Source of the DNA: Aquiluna sp.
GTDB lineage: Bacteria; Actinomycetota; Actinomycetes; Actinomycetales; Microbacteriaceae
DNA length: 64,000 nucleotides
Reading direction: 5' to 3'
Assembly (NCBI GenBank): GCA_021741585.1
Contig: JAIOXN010000001.1
Span: 186,001-250,000, forward strand
The translations under genes were made by a program, and so were the position numbers. Below, one piece after another: positions 8,978 through 19,436 of this stretch. Every line of letters starts with the position of its first letter. The stretch's first letter is position 1. The notes under the pieces were generated by a model that did not search any database, was not told the origin of the DNA, and saw nothing but the letters and a program-made list of their open reading frames with translations.

Positions 8978-8979
8978 AT

Positions 8980-10245
8980 CTACTTCTTTCCCCAGCGAGC
9001 ATCCTCTTCATGGTAGCCGAGCTGTCCATGCATAATCGGGTCGATGCCGGCTTCTTCGTCCAGTGACTCTACCCTGAAGCCAATAGTCTTCTGAATCAAT
9101 GTGGCGATAAGCCAAGCCGCTCCAAATGAGTACAACCCGATTGCTAGAACACCGACAGCCTGAGAACCCAACTGCGAGAAACCGTTTCCAAATGCAAGGC
9201 CAACATTGGTGCCGAAGATTCCAATGGATAACGTTCCAACGATTCCGCCCACCAGGTGAATACCGACAACATCCAGTGAGTCATCAAATCCGAATTTGAA
9301 CTTGAGTTCGATTGCCCAGGCACAAACAAAGCCTGTCACCAGACCAAGAACGATCGCCCATACCGGTGTTAAAAACGCACAACTCGGCGTGATTGCAACA
9401 GCTCCGGCGATTGCACCCGATGCCACGCCAACTGCTGTTGGCTTACCTGAGGTTATCCTCTCGAAAAGTGCCCAACTGAGCATTGCTGATGCAGGAGTCA
9501 CAAGCGTATTCAAGAAAGCAAGTGACGCAACGCCGTCGGCTGCAAGCTCGCTTCCGGCATTGAAGGCGAACCAGCCAAACCACAAAAGGGCGGCGCCAAT
9601 CAGAGTAAGCGGAACGTTGTGCGGTGCGTACATGCCCTTACGGAAACCAAAACGCTTGCCGACCACCACGGCCACTGCGAGTGCTGCAGCACCTGACCCA
9701 ACCTCGACAACGGTTCCACCAGCAAAGTCAAGCAAGCCAACATCTTTGACCAGCCAGCCGCCATCAACTACGTTGCCTAGCTCGTCGACGCTGAAATTGA
9801 AGACCCAGCCGGAGATCGGAAAATAGACCAGAGTTGCCCAGATTCCGGCGAAGATCATCCAGGATCCGAAACGTGCCCGGTCCGCAATTGCGCCTGAGAT
9901 CAATGCCACCGTTATGGCCGCGAATGTTCCTTGGAATGCAGCAAAAACCAGATCGAAGCTCAGCCTCTCCCCCAGTAAGCCAGTCAAGAGGATGTTGTCT
10001 GGATTAATGCCAATAAACCCATCGATGCCGATGTAATTTGCATCAGCAGAACCGGAGAATGCCATGGCGTAGCCAAACGCTATCCACAGCAGAGATACAA
10101 GCGCGAGAGCTCCAAAGGACATCATCATCATCGAAACTACGCTGGAGGCCCGCACTAGTCCGCCATAAAAGAAAGCCAGACCAGGGGTCATCAACAGCAC
10201 CATGGCAACACAGGTGATTAGGAAGAAAGTAGCGTCATTATTCAC
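8980..10245 (-). CDS. amt: Ammonium transporter (Amt), downstream copy
   Basis: Integral membrane ammonium channel/transporter of 421 residues with eleven predicted helices. Family marks include TPGLAFFYGG near residue 25, the two pore histidines in HNVPLTLIGAALLWFGW and VVGIHLVGG, and ISGAIADR. I chose GTG 10243-10245 (MNNDATFFL), because it aligns with the start of the neighbouring paralogue; an upstream TTG would add a short poorly supported extension. It lies downstream of a second amt gene on the same strand, separated by a strong terminator, so it probably has its own promoter or depends on read-through. No glnK or glnB gene follows. Confidence 0.94.
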   Translation of the reverse strand: MNNDATFFLITCVAMVLLMTPGLAFFYGGLVRASSVVSMMMMSFGALALVSLLWIAFGYAMAFSGSADANYIGIDGFIGINPDNILLTGLLGERLSFDLVFAAFQGTFAAITVALISGAIADRARFGSWMIFAGIWATLVYFPISGWVFNFSVDELGNVVDGGWLVKDVGLLDFAGGTVVEVGSGAAALAVAVVVGKRFGFRKGMYAPHNVPLTLIGAALLWFGWFAFNAGSELAADGVASLAFLNTLVTPASAMLSWALFERITSGKPTAVGVASGAIAGAVAITPSCAFLTPVWAIVLGLVTGFVCAWAIELKFKFGFDDSLDVVGIHLVGGIVGTLSIGIFGTNVGLAFGNGFSQLGSQAVGVLAIGLYSFGAAWLIATLIQKTIGFRVESLDEEAGIDPIMHGQLGYHEEDARWGKK

Positions 10246-10264
10246 GCGGGTATTCTCGCACAAC

Positions 10265-10297
10265 AAAAAACCCCAGACCCGAAGGCCTGGGGTTTTT
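10265..10297 (-). terminator. Rho-independent terminator between the two amt genes
   Basis: Stem CCCCAGGCC with GGTCTGGGG (one wobble), TTCG loop, flanked by A5 and T6, so it is symmetrical and strong on the minus strand. It follows the stop of the upstream amt gene by 13 bp and would largely separate the two amt transcripts. Confidence 0.88.
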
Positions 10298-10310
10298 GTT
10301 GGAGCTTTTG

Positions 10311-11567
<1,257 letters not shown>

Positions 11568-11654
11568 TAGATCTCCGTTTCATAGAGTTTCACGGGCTAA
11601 ATAGCTCCGATGGGGTCAATAATCGCTGTGTTAGGTTTCGGGGAAGTACGCCGT

Positions 11655-11660
11655 TATGTT
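11655..11660 (+). promoter_or_regulatory. Putative -10 box for nhaA
   Basis: TATGTT (TANNNT) lies 27 bp before the nhaA ATG and would give a leader of about 20 nt containing the GAGGG ribosome-binding site. No strong -35 element is evident, so this is a modest call. Confidence 0.3.
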
Positions 11661-11687
11661 TCAAGTTTGTAAAAAGATGAGGGAAAA

Positions 11688-12827
11688 ATGAAAAGCGGAA
11701 AATCAGCAGCACTTCTTCTTATGGCCGCAGCAATGCTTGGTTTACTGCTTGCAAACTCCCCCATTGGTTCATCGTTGATCGAATTCAAGGACTTCCACGT
11801 TGGCTTTGGGGCCATCAACTTAGATCTGAGCATTAGTCACTGGGTTAGCGATTTATTGTTGGCCGTGTTCTTCCTTGTTGCTGGTCTTGAGCTGAAGTAC
11901 GAATTGACCAAGGGAGTGCTATCAAAGTTTTCCACGGCCCTTCTTCCAGTGGTAGCCGCGACCGGTGGCGTAGTTGTACCCGCGCTAATCTTTTTCTCCT
12001 TCACAGCCGGCACAGAGTTGGCTGCTGGTTGGCCAATTCCTACGGCAACTGATATCGCGTTCGCCTTGGGGATTCTGGCAATTTTTGGCTCCGGAATGCC
12101 AGCTGCGGCAAGAATTTTTCTTTTAGCCCTAGCCATTTTTGATGACCTTGTAGCAATCTTGATTATTGCTGTTTTCTTTACGGCTGAGGTGAAGCTAGTT
12201 TGGATTGGCATTGCGGCAGGAATCGGCATCGCGCACTTCTTCATTGAGAAGTTTCAATCCAAACTGATTGTCCCGATCCGATTTTTGACTTTCTTCTTGC
12301 TTTGGTATTCGGTTTATCAGTCAGGTGTGCACGCGACAATTGCCGGAGTGATGCTCGGCCTGATAATCCCTGCCAAGAAGTCTCACGCGCTTGTTGACAA
12401 GGTGCAGCCTTGGAGCAACACGATTGTTCTTCCGATTTTCGCTTTCTTTGCGGTCGCTATTGCCCTGCCATCCATCTCAGGATCATTCTCACCAGTGTTC
12501 GCCGGCATTTTGGTCGCGCTTCCAGTTGGCAAGGTTTTGGGCATCACAATCTTCGGTCTATTGGCAATGCGATTTGTGTCCAAAGAAGCCAGGCTTCCAT
12601 TGAATTGGCAGGACCTTGTTGGCCTTTCTGCGCTGGCGGGGATTGGGTTTACCGTGTCGCTGCTGATGACAAACCTTGCGTTCAAGGGGAACCTTGAGGT
12701 TATTGCGGAGGCGACTTTGGCCGTTTTGGTCGGTTCACTTATCTCAATGGGAGTCGGCGGTGCGATTGTGCAGCAGCGATCAAGATTCCACCGAAAGCAA
12801 TCTCGATTGGCTAATAAAGCTCAGTAA
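11688..12827 (+). CDS. nhaA: Na+/H+ antiporter NhaA
   Basis: Cytoplasmic-membrane sodium/proton antiporter of 379 residues. The key family motifs are present: the discontinuous-helix segment PTATDIAFALGIL (about residues 119-131) and the paired aspartates in LALAIFDDLVAI (about 145-156), which bind the ions in the E. coli enzyme. Eleven or twelve hydrophobic helices are visible. ATG has GAGGG six bases upstream. The last 17 bp overlap the 3' end of zapE on the opposite strand. Its role is pH and sodium homeostasis by family knowledge. Confidence 0.96.
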   Translation: MKSGKSAALLLMAAAMLGLLLANSPIGSSLIEFKDFHVGFGAINLDLSISHWVSDLLLAVFFLVAGLELKYELTKGVLSKFSTALLPVVAATGGVVVPALIFFSFTAGTELAAGWPIPTATDIAFALGILAIFGSGMPAAARIFLLALAIFDDLVAILIIAVFFTAEVKLVWIGIAAGIGIAHFFIEKFQSKLIVPIRFLTFFLLWYSVYQSGVHATIAGVMLGLIIPAKKSHALVDKVQPWSNTIVLPIFAFFAVAIALPSISGSFSPVFAGILVALPVGKVLGITIFGLLAMRFVSKEARLPLNWQDLVGLSALAGIGFTVSLLMTNLAFKGNLEVIAEATLAVLVGSLISMGVGGAIVQQRSRFHRKQSRLANKAQ

Positions 12828-13812
12828 GAGCGCCGATACGAGAAATCGATCGCAAATACTTCTTGCGATACCCACCTTGAATCATGGTTTGAGAGTAGAT
12901 CTTCGTGGCTGGGATATCCCCTGAGGTGCGAAGTGGGATTTGCTGCTCGTAAAGACGATCAATAAATGAGACAAAACGTAACGCCGCAGTTTGATCCTCT
13001 AATTGGAACACGTCATGAATAGCAATTGAGCCAACATTCTTCAACAGTGCGCGGTACTTGGTTTGGTGCAGAGTTCCAAGGTGCAAAAGTAGTTGGCTAA
13101 ATTTATCCGCATGAGCATCCTCTTGATAGCTCAGCCAATCTAGAAGCTCCCTTGAGCTTAGATTTCTGGAGTCTTGAGAAGGGTCACGGTGCCTGAAGTC
13201 TTCGCCATCAACGCTCACGATTTCAAACCGCTCGCCAAGACCTTGGATTTCACGCTTAAAGTCTGCAGCTGCAAACCGCCCCTCGCCCAGTGCATTTGGA
13301 GGAGTGTTTGAGGTTGCAGCAAAGCGAGTTCCCTTTGCTGATAATTCCTTCAAGAGTCTTGACATGATCATTGTGTCGCCAGGGTCATCCAGCTCAAACT
13401 CATCTATGCAGATAAGTTGATACTTTGACAATTCCTGCACTGAGGCCGCAAAGCCAAGATGTCCAACAAGGCTTGTGAATTCCAGGAAGCTTCCGAACGC
13501 CTTTTGCCCATCGAAACCGTGCCAAATCGCAGCTAATAAGTGAGTCTTCCCGACTCCGAAACCTCCATCAAGGTAAAGCCCGAGAGATACAGGGCTTTTA
13601 CCAAAAAGTTTCGCCCTTTTTGGTGTTACGAATTCTTTAGCTTTCTCAACAGCCTGAATTTGACTGGGAAAATTGGGGTCTGGCAGGTAATTTTCAAAGC
13701 GAGCTTTGACAAATTCCGGTGGTGGAGTCAGCTGTCGCATAAGCTCTTGGGTAGAGATCTCCGGATTGATTGTCGTGAGGGAAGAGAAGGCCTCAAAGCC
13801 TTGTTCTAGCAT
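12811..13812 (-). CDS. zapE: AFG1/ZapE-like AAA ATPase
   Basis: P-loop ATPase of 333 residues of the ZapE/AFG1 family; the E. coli relative associates with the division ring. Walker A is [11 protein letters not shown] (about residues 84-94) and Walker B is [11 protein letters not shown] (about 138-148); SNTPP near 176 is the sensor region. ATG has AAGGG seven bases upstream, and a TAGACT -10 candidate lies 22 bp upstream. The 3' end overlaps nhaA by 17 bp. Its role in an actinobacterium is not established by the sequence. Confidence 0.93.
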   Translation of the reverse strand: MLEQGFEAFSSLTTINPEISTQELMRQLTPPPEFVKARFENYLPDPNFPSQIQAVEKAKEFVTPKRAKLFGKSPVSLGLYLDGGFGVGKTHLLAAIWHGFDGQKAFGSFLEFTSLVGHLGFAASVQELSKYQLICIDEFELDDPGDTMIMSRLLKELSAKGTRFAATSNTPPNALGEGRFAAADFKREIQGLGERFEIVSVDGEDFRHRDPSQDSRNLSSRELLDWLSYQEDAHADKFSQLLLHLGTLHQTKYRALLKNVGSIAIHDVFQLEDQTAALRFVSFIDRLYEQQIPLRTSGDIPATKIYSQTMIQGGYRKKYLRSISRIGALTELY

Positions 13813-13834
13813 TCATCACCCTTCATCCGCTCAA

Positions 13835-13840
13835 AGTCTA
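13835..13840 (-). promoter_or_regulatory. Putative -10 box for zapE
   Basis: TAGACT on the minus strand, giving a leader of about 16 nt that carries the AAGGG ribosome-binding site. It lies within the 46-bp divergent spacer shared with the sulfurtransferase gene. Confidence 0.45.
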
Positions 13841-13858
13841 AACAAGAATAGGAGCCCC

Positions 13859-14737
13859 ATGTCCAATCTCGACCGAATCAATGGATACGCACACCCAGAG
13901 GTGTTGGTTAGCGCGAAATGGCTGGCTGAGAACATCGGAAGCGTAAAGGTCGCAGAGTGTGACGAGGATATCCTTCTGTACGGAACTGGCCACATTCCAA
14001 CTGCAGTCAAGCTCGACTGGCACACCGAACTAAATGATCCGATTCGCAGAGATTATCTAAGTCCAGAGGCGTTTGCACAGCTCATGAACTCAAAGGGAAT
14101 CGGGCGTGATGACACCGTCGTGATTTACGGAGACAAGTCAAACTGGTGGGCCACCTACGCATTCTGGGTCTTCAAACTTTTCGGTCATCCGGACGTACGA
14201 ATTCTCGACGGTGGAAGAGCGAAGTGGATTGCAGACGGCCGCGAGCTCACAAAAGACGCACCCTCAACAACTTCGGCTGGTTACCCAATTGTTGCCCGCG
14301 AGGACTCTGAAATTAGAGCGTTTAGGGATGAGGTATTCGAGCACATAGGCAAACCCTTGGTCGATGTTCGGTCAAAGCCTGAGTACACCGGAGAGAGGCT
14401 CCACATGCCGGATTACCCGGATGAGGGGGCATCCCGTGGCGGTCATATTCCGACGGCTGCATCTATCCCATGGGCATCGGCAATAAACGCCGATGAGACC
14501 TTCAAGTCCATGGAAGAGCTGAGGGAGATCTACTTAGACGCTACTGGTTTCAATGAAGGTGACTCATTTATTGCCTATTGCCGAATCGGTGAGCGCAGTT
14601 CACACACCTGGTTCGTCCTCAAGTACCTGCTAGGCATCAAGAATGTAAGAAACTACGACGGCTCTTGGACCGAGTGGGGGAACCTTGTTGGTGTCCCTAT
14701 TGTTCAGGGTGAGGAGCCCGGAGCTCTAGTCAAGTGA
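13859..14737 (+). CDS. sseA: Thiosulfate/3-mercaptopyruvate sulfurtransferase (two rhodanese domains)
   Basis: Tandem-rhodanese enzyme of 292 residues that transfers sulfane sulfur to a thiol or cyanide acceptor. The inactive first domain contains [16 protein letters not shown], and the second domain ends in the active-site loop [11 protein letters not shown] with the persulfide-bearing cysteine. ATG at 13859 has AGGAG four bases upstream; an in-frame extension further upstream would run into zapE and is unsupported. The stop overlaps the GTG start of sufE (GTGA), so the two are coupled, consistent with a joint role in sulfur mobilisation. Confidence 0.94.
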   Translation: MSNLDRINGYAHPEVLVSAKWLAENIGSVKVAECDEDILLYGTGHIPTAVKLDWHTELNDPIRRDYLSPEAFAQLMNSKGIGRDDTVVIYGDKSNWWATYAFWVFKLFGHPDVRILDGGRAKWIADGRELTKDAPSTTSAGYPIVAREDSEIRAFRDEVFEHIGKPLVDVRSKPEYTGERLHMPDYPDEGASRGGHIPTAASIPWASAINADETFKSMEELREIYLDATGFNEGDSFIAYCRIGERSSHTWFVLKYLLGIKNVRNYDGSWTEWGNLVGVPIVQGEEPGALVK

Positions 14738-15156
14738 ACTCTAAGGCAGCCGCAGTTGTAGAGGATTTTTCCCTTGTCGAAGCAAAGGATCGACTTGAGC
14801 TTCTGTTGGAGTATTCGGAGGCACTTCCGGATCTCGACCCAAAGTTTGAAGACCACCCGGAGCTGCTAGAGCGGGTCGAAGAGTGCCAATCACCGGTTTT
14901 TATCGCCGTTGAAGGCAACGAAGGGCAAGTCCATCTTCACTTTTCCGCACCTAGAGAGGCTCCTACAACGCGTGGATTTGCTTCTGTTTTGAATTCCGCC
15001 TTGAACGGCCTGAGTGCAAAAGAAATTCTCGAACTCTCTGATGACTTCCCTTCTCAGCTTGGTCTTGACAAGCTGATCAGCCCATTGAGGGTCCGAGGCA
15101 TGCGGGGAATGCTTTTTAGAATTAAGAGAAAGACGAAAGAGCTTGTCTCAAGCTAG
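14734..15156 (+). CDS. sufE: SufE-family Fe-S assembly protein
   Basis: SufE-like protein of 140 residues, which takes persulfide sulfur from a cysteine desulfurase or sulfurtransferase. The conserved cysteine lies in [13 protein letters not shown] (about residues 48-60), matching the CQS motif of SufE, and [16 protein letters not shown] is the next family block. The GTG start overlaps the upstream stop by four bases. The sulfurtransferase-SufE pair is widespread in Actinobacteria, and the coupling suggests the rhodanese feeds this protein. The 3' end overlaps the next gene by 14 bp. Confidence 0.92.
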   Translation: MNSKAAAVVEDFSLVEAKDRLELLLEYSEALPDLDPKFEDHPELLERVEECQSPVFIAVEGNEGQVHLHFSAPREAPTTRGFASVLNSALNGLSAKEILELSDDFPSQLGLDKLISPLRVRGMRGMLFRIKRKTKELVSS

Positions 15157-15736
15157 CCTCGATTCGATAGGCGCGTTCTTTCCAATTTCCGCGGAATACT
15201 TCAAGGGTTTCGTGTCCGGCTTTGCTATTACAGCTTCGTTAGTGGTTGATCAGAACGGCAACAGTGTCAGCACCAGTGGTAGCTCAAAAGGGATCGGCAA
15301 CGCAACTGACCTTGAGCTACTCATTGCCCTGAGGAGAAAATCTCAGCTGATTTTGACCTCAGGAATCACGTATCGCCAAGAGGTATGCAAGATGCCCAAG
15401 AGTGCAGACCTAGCAGTGTTTAGCAGAAACCCGGTTGACTTTTCCGTCCTCGATATCCCCGCAGGAAGTAAAGCAACTTGGATAGGACCGGATAAAGCAG
15501 GCAATTACCATCAGGCGCTGGATGCATGCCATGATCTGGGCTATAAAAGAATTCATATTGAGTTTGGTGAGCGAGGCATCATTGCTTTGTACGAACACAA
15601 ACGCATCGACGCACTGGTAATAAGTAGCGTTCATCCTGATGGGCTTGAGCGCTTCTTTGCAAGGGTGGGTTTTTTACCTTCAGTTCGAACGCAGATTAAT
15701 GGCCTGAGTCTTGGGCTTGTGGCGTGGCAGCAGTAA
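15143..15736 (+). CDS. RibD C-terminal/dihydrofolate-reductase-fold protein (pyrimidine reductase-like)
   Basis: Protein of 197 residues resembling the actinobacterial pyrimidine-reductase-like family: an N-terminal strand ITASLVVDQNGNSVS, the turn GSSKGIGNATDLELL, and LILTSGITYRQE where family members have a nucleotide-proximal VGAGTVR-type loop. The glycine-rich NADPH loop appears degenerate, so catalytic activity is uncertain. Start is TTG 15143 inside the end of sufE, with GAAAGAG just upstream. It is the third gene of the sseA-sufE run. Function unknown; a flavin or folate-related reductase is only a family-level suggestion. Confidence 0.68.
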   Translation: MSQASLDSIGAFFPISAEYFKGFVSGFAITASLVVDQNGNSVSTSGSSKGIGNATDLELLIALRRKSQLILTSGITYRQEVCKMPKSADLAVFSRNPVDFSVLDIPAGSKATWIGPDKAGNYHQALDACHDLGYKRIHIEFGERGIIALYEHKRIDALVISSVHPDGLERFFARVGFLPSVRTQINGLSLGLVAWQQ

Positions 15737-15754
15737 TTTAGCGAATTCCCAGAG

Positions 15755-15760
15755 TACTTT
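15755..15760 (+). promoter_or_regulatory. Putative -10 box (leaderless) for the DUF3000 gene
   Basis: TACTTT (TANNNT) ends exactly 6 nt before the GTG start of the DUF3000 gene, which has no Shine-Dalgarno sequence. It fits the leaderless geometry repeated elsewhere in the window, but the hexamer itself is a weak match. Confidence 0.4.
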
Positions 15761-15766
15761 TACCAA

Positions 15767-16327
15767 GTGGAATTAGACCTAGCAGGAACCAGCGAGCCCT
15801 TTCGCGGCATGTTGGCGTCGTTAGCTTCTGTTACCACTAGACCTGAAATCTCCCTCATGCAGATTCCCTCCCCAAGGGACATTGCTCCAGAGTCAATTGC
15901 AATTGCTGCCGAAATAGACCATCAAATAGCTTCCGACCATGGAGTATCTAGACTGGTTTTTTGCAGAGACCCTGAGCTTCCAGAGGGGTGGAATTCGGAG
16001 TTCAGAATTATTGGTTACGCCAAATCGCCTATCGAACTCGAAATGGCTAAGGATGAATACACTGCGGCGATGCCCTGGGAGTGGCTGAAGGACTCGCTTA
16101 GCCACGCTGGTGCTGAGTTTGCTGGAGATGCTGGAACCACAACGACGGTCGTCTCGACAGGCCACGGTGCTTTGATGAACCAGCCTCAACATGCAGAGCT
16201 TGAGATTAGGGCTTCATGGACTCCAACCGGTTTTGATCTCCGTCCACATCTTCTCGGCTGGCTGGAATTGCTTGCACTTATTTCCGGGCTACCGCCAATC
16301 AACAGCAAGGTTGTGAGACTTAGTTGA
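15767..16327 (+). CDS. DUF3000 domain-containing protein
   Basis: Actinobacteria-specific protein of 186 residues of unknown function. Recognisable family blocks are AAMPWEWLKDSLSHAGAEF in the middle and ELEIRASWTPTGFDLRPHL followed by LLALISGLPP near the C-terminus. No catalytic motif, membrane helix or signal peptide is seen. It starts with GTG and no ribosome-binding site. Its stop overlaps the TTG start of rnd (TTGA), so the two genes are translationally coupled, an order conserved in many Actinobacteria and hinting at a link with RNA processing. Confidence 0.85.
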   Translation: MELDLAGTSEPFRGMLASLASVTTRPEISLMQIPSPRDIAPESIAIAAEIDHQIASDHGVSRLVFCRDPELPEGWNSEFRIIGYAKSPIELEMAKDEYTAAMPWEWLKDSLSHAGAEFAGDAGTTTTVVSTGHGALMNQPQHAELEIRASWTPTGFDLRPHLLGWLELLALISGLPPINSKVVRLS

Positions 16328-17535
16328 AGTTAGACAAACCAAGACTTCCGGTTCACTTTGTCGATTCCAAAGAAAGTCTTGCTCATTTGCTGGACTCCCT
16401 CGAGGGACAAGATCGCATAGGTCTGGATGCTGAACGGGCAAGTGGTTTTCGTTATAGCCAGAAGGCTTACCTTATTCAGGTGGCGGTGAAAGACACTGCA
16501 ATTTGGTTGATCGACCCCTTGGAGTTAGACGCAGTTGACCTAAAGGCGCTGGCTACTGCGATGTATAAATCCACCTGGTTGCTTCATGCTGCAACTCAGG
16601 ACCTACCCTGCCTAGCCGAATTGGGAATTGTTCCAAGCTCAGTGATCGACACGGAACTTGCGGCAAGGATTTCAGGCGCGCAACGCGTCGGGCTTGGCTC
16701 TATCGCCCTGGAGCTCCTAGATATTGAGCTAGCAAAGGAGCACTCGGCGGCGGACTGGTCAGTTAGACCCCTGAGCCAAGAAATGCTCGACTATGCCGCA
16801 TTAGATGTCGACGTCATGGAAGAACTATGGGTTGCTCTAGAGAGCAGACTGGCAGAGTCTGGGAAGCTGGCGTTCGCTCTTGAGGAGTTTGAGCATCTAA
16901 AGAAGTTCACCCCGAAACCGCAGCTTGCTGAACCTTGGCGTTCATTGCCGGGCCTCAGCAAAATCAAAGACTTGAGCAAAATAAAAATTGCTGCCTCCCT
17001 GCACGCCACCAGAGACGCAATTGCTATCGAGCGAGATGTAGCTCCAGGCCGCTTGATTCCAGATCGCTCAATAATGGCGGCAGTGAATCAACAGCCAAAA
17101 AGCAGATCCGAGCTGGCTCAAAATAAAGAATTTCAAGGAAGAGCTTCGAGGTCACTTCTAGACACATGGTGGGAGGCAATCGCCTCGTCTCCGAGACTCG
17201 AGATAGAGCTTGTGGGCCAAGAACGCGGCAATGGAATTCCTAACCACCGCAGTTGGGAAAAGAGGTTCCCAGAGGCTCATAAACGCCTCGAGATAACAAG
17301 GCCATTGTTAGCAGAATTGGCAACTGAACTCTGCCTGCCTATTGAGAATCTTCTAACCCCTGATCTCTTGCGCCGGGTTTGCTTTGAACCTCAAGAGGAC
17401 ATTGCGAAACAGCTTGCGAGCATGGGAGCTAGAGACTGGCAGATTAGCTTGACTGCAGATCTGATTAGAACTGGTCTTGAGAAAGCTCAGCCGGAGACAG
17501 GGAACCCTCCAACGGCTTCGCATGAGGAACTTTAG
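16324..17535 (+). CDS. rnd: Ribonuclease D-type exonuclease with HRDC domain
   Basis: DEDD-family 3'-5' exoribonuclease of 403 residues, expected to trim tRNA and other stable RNA 3' ends. Exo I is GLDAERASG (D and E near residues 38-40), Exo II is HAATQDLPCL and Exo III is LDYAALDVDVM; an HRDC domain follows at about 210-290, then a C-terminal helical domain. Start is TTG overlapping the stop of DUF3000. The last 71 bp overlap the 3' end of dxs on the other strand, the longest antisense coding overlap in the window. Confidence 0.93.
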   Translation: MKLDKPRLPVHFVDSKESLAHLLDSLEGQDRIGLDAERASGFRYSQKAYLIQVAVKDTAIWLIDPLELDAVDLKALATAMYKSTWLLHAATQDLPCLAELGIVPSSVIDTELAARISGAQRVGLGSIALELLDIELAKEHSAADWSVRPLSQEMLDYAALDVDVMEELWVALESRLAESGKLAFALEEFEHLKKFTPKPQLAEPWRSLPGLSKIKDLSKIKIAASLHATRDAIAIERDVAPGRLIPDRSIMAAVNQQPKSRSELAQNKEFQGRASRSLLDTWWEAIASSPRLEIELVGQERGNGIPNHRSWEKRFPEAHKRLEITRPLLAELATELCLPIENLLTPDLLRRVCFEPQEDIAKQLASMGARDWQISLTADLIRTGLEKAQPETGNPPTASHEEL

Positions 17536-19402
17536 ATCCCACCACTTGAGCCACGATATCTCGGGCGATTCCCTGGGCTGTTAGCCCAAGTCTCTCCAGA
17601 ATTTCTTCACGCTCTGCATGTTCTAGGAACTCAGCAGGTATTCCAACTTCGTTGAGTCCAGTATCAATCTCATTCGCGCGGAGTTCCTGGCGGACTCTAG
17701 TTCCAAAACCACCGACTCTTACCCCGTCCTCGATCGTCACTACTAGTCGGTGGCTCTTTGCGAGATCAACAATGTCCTTCGAGACTGGCAGTATCCAGCG
17801 TGGATCAATGACCGTAGCTCCGATCCCCTGGGCTGCAAGTAGTTTGGCAACCTCAATGCCAGTCTGAGCAAAAGAACCAACGGCAACAATCAGAACATCC
17901 TTTGCCGGTGACTCGTGAAGCAGGTCTACTCCCCCGGCTAGACGTCGAATTGCCGGTATGGAATCCGTCACCCTCCCTTTGGGGAAGCGAATGACCGAGG
18001 GCGCATCCGATATCTCAATTGCCTCACGGAGCTGCTCTTTGAGTGAAAGTTCGTCCCTAGGAGCTGACAGGTGAATTCCCGGCACGACTTGAAGAATAGA
18101 AATATCCCATACCCCATGGTGCGAAGCACCATCGGGTCCAGTGATTCCAGCACGGTCCAAGACGAAGGTCACTCCGGCTTTGTGGAGCGCAACATCCATT
18201 AGAACTTGATCAAATGCGCGATTCAGGAATGTTGCATAAATAGCTACAACCGGGTGTAGACCACCAAATGCCATACCAGCGGCAGCGGTAACCGCATGCT
18301 GTTCGGCTATGCCGACATCAAAAACTCGATCAGGGAATTCATCTCTAAATTTATTGAGGCCGACTGGAATCAGCATTGCACCAGTGATTCCAACTACCTT
18401 CGGGTTCTCTCTTGCTATATCGAGCATCTCATCTGAGAACACTCCGGTCCAAGATCTTCCCGCCGATGCCTTTATTGGCAATCCCGATTCTGGGTCTATC
18501 TGGCCGACTGCGTGGAATTGATCTGCTTGATCGCTGATTGCGGGGTCGTAGCCCTTTCCCTTTTGGGTTACAGCATGGACGATTACAGGCGCTCCGTAAT
18601 TCTTCGCCTGGGTGAGAGCCTCTTCCATCGCTTCAAGATTGTGTCCGTCAACTGGGCCAATGTACTTGATGTTTAGGTTTGGAAAGATACCGGGACTCTG
18701 AGAACGAAGTACTGTCTTACCGGCTGCGCGCACCGAATCAAAGATCGCTCGTCCTGGTGCACCAAGTGAGTAGAAGGCACTTCTGGATGCGTTGTAACCT
18801 TTGCGGTACCAAGACTCTGTCCTGATGCCGTTCAGGGTCTTAGCTAAGCCTCCGATGGTGGGCGCATAACTACGGCCGTTGTCATTCACAACGATCACTA
18901 GATTGCGATCGTTATCGTCGGTGATGTTGTTTAGAGCCTCCCAGGCCATTCCACCTGTAAGTGCGCCGTCTCCAATCACCGCGACAACGTGCCTATTACT
19001 TTGCCCAGTTGCTTTGTAAGCCCGGGCAATTCCATCGGCCCAGGAAAGCGAACTTGAGGCGTGCGATGACTCCACGATGTCATGCTCTGACTCTGAACGC
19101 TGCGGGTATCCAGCAATACCGTCTTTTTGCCTCAACCGGCTAAAGTCTTGCCGACCTGTAAGGAGTTTGTGCACGTAGCTTTGGTGACCCGTGTCAAAAA
19201 CAATTGAATCCAACGGTGAATCAAAAACCCGATGAATGGCAATGGTAGTTTCAACCACGCCAAGGTTTGGTCCAAGGTGGCCACCTGTCTTTGAAACAGA
19301 AGCAATCAGGAACTCACGGATTTCTTGTGCAAGCTCGTCGAGCTGAGATCTCGAAAGGTTATCGAGATCTCTAGGCTCTTTGATGCTTGAAAGAAGGCTC
19401 AT
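17465..19402 (-). CDS. dxs: 1-deoxy-D-xylulose-5-phosphate synthase
   Basis: Thiamine-diphosphate enzyme that condenses pyruvate and glyceraldehyde 3-phosphate in the first step of the MEP isoprenoid pathway. The 645-residue protein has DTGHQSYVHKLLTGR, the TPP motif GDGALTGGMAWEALNN, the glutamate region IAEQHAVTAAAGMA and DRAGITGPDGASHHG. Length is normal. It lies 34 bp downstream of acnA on the same strand; ATG is preceded closely by AAAGGA. PLP synthesis in this window uses PdxST, so DXP is needed here for isoprenoids and thiamine rather than vitamin B6. The 3' end overlaps rnd by 71 bp. Confidence 0.98.
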   Translation of the reverse strand: MSLLSSIKEPRDLDNLSRSQLDELAQEIREFLIASVSKTGGHLGPNLGVVETTIAIHRVFDSPLDSIVFDTGHQSYVHKLLTGRQDFSRLRQKDGIAGYPQRSESEHDIVESSHASSSLSWADGIARAYKATGQSNRHVVAVIGDGALTGGMAWEALNNITDDNDRNLVIVVNDNGRSYAPTIGGLAKTLNGIRTESWYRKGYNASRSAFYSLGAPGRAIFDSVRAAGKTVLRSQSPGIFPNLNIKYIGPVDGHNLEAMEEALTQAKNYGAPVIVHAVTQKGKGYDPAISDQADQFHAVGQIDPESGLPIKASAGRSWTGVFSDEMLDIARENPKVVGITGAMLIPVGLNKFRDEFPDRVFDVGIAEQHAVTAAAGMAFGGLHPVVAIYATFLNRAFDQVLMDVALHKAGVTFVLDRAGITGPDGASHHGVWDISILQVVPGIHLSAPRDELSLKEQLREAIEISDAPSVIRFPKGRVTDSIPAIRRLAGGVDLLHESPAKDVLIVAVGSFAQTGIEVAKLLAAQGIGATVIDPRWILPVSKDIVDLAKSHRLVVTIEDGVRVGGFGTRVRQELRANEIDTGLNEVGIPAEFLEHAEREEILERLGLTAQGIARDIVAQVVGSKVPHAKPLEGSLSPAELSQDQF

Positions 19403-19436
19403 TCCTTTTTCAACTCCGAATCCAGAAATTAGATTC

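Noticed and set aside
13706-13858. Longer N-terminus for the sulfurtransferase
   Set aside because: The extension lies within the zapE coding region and lacks a ribosome-binding site, whereas ATG 13859 has AGGAG and the family N-terminus.
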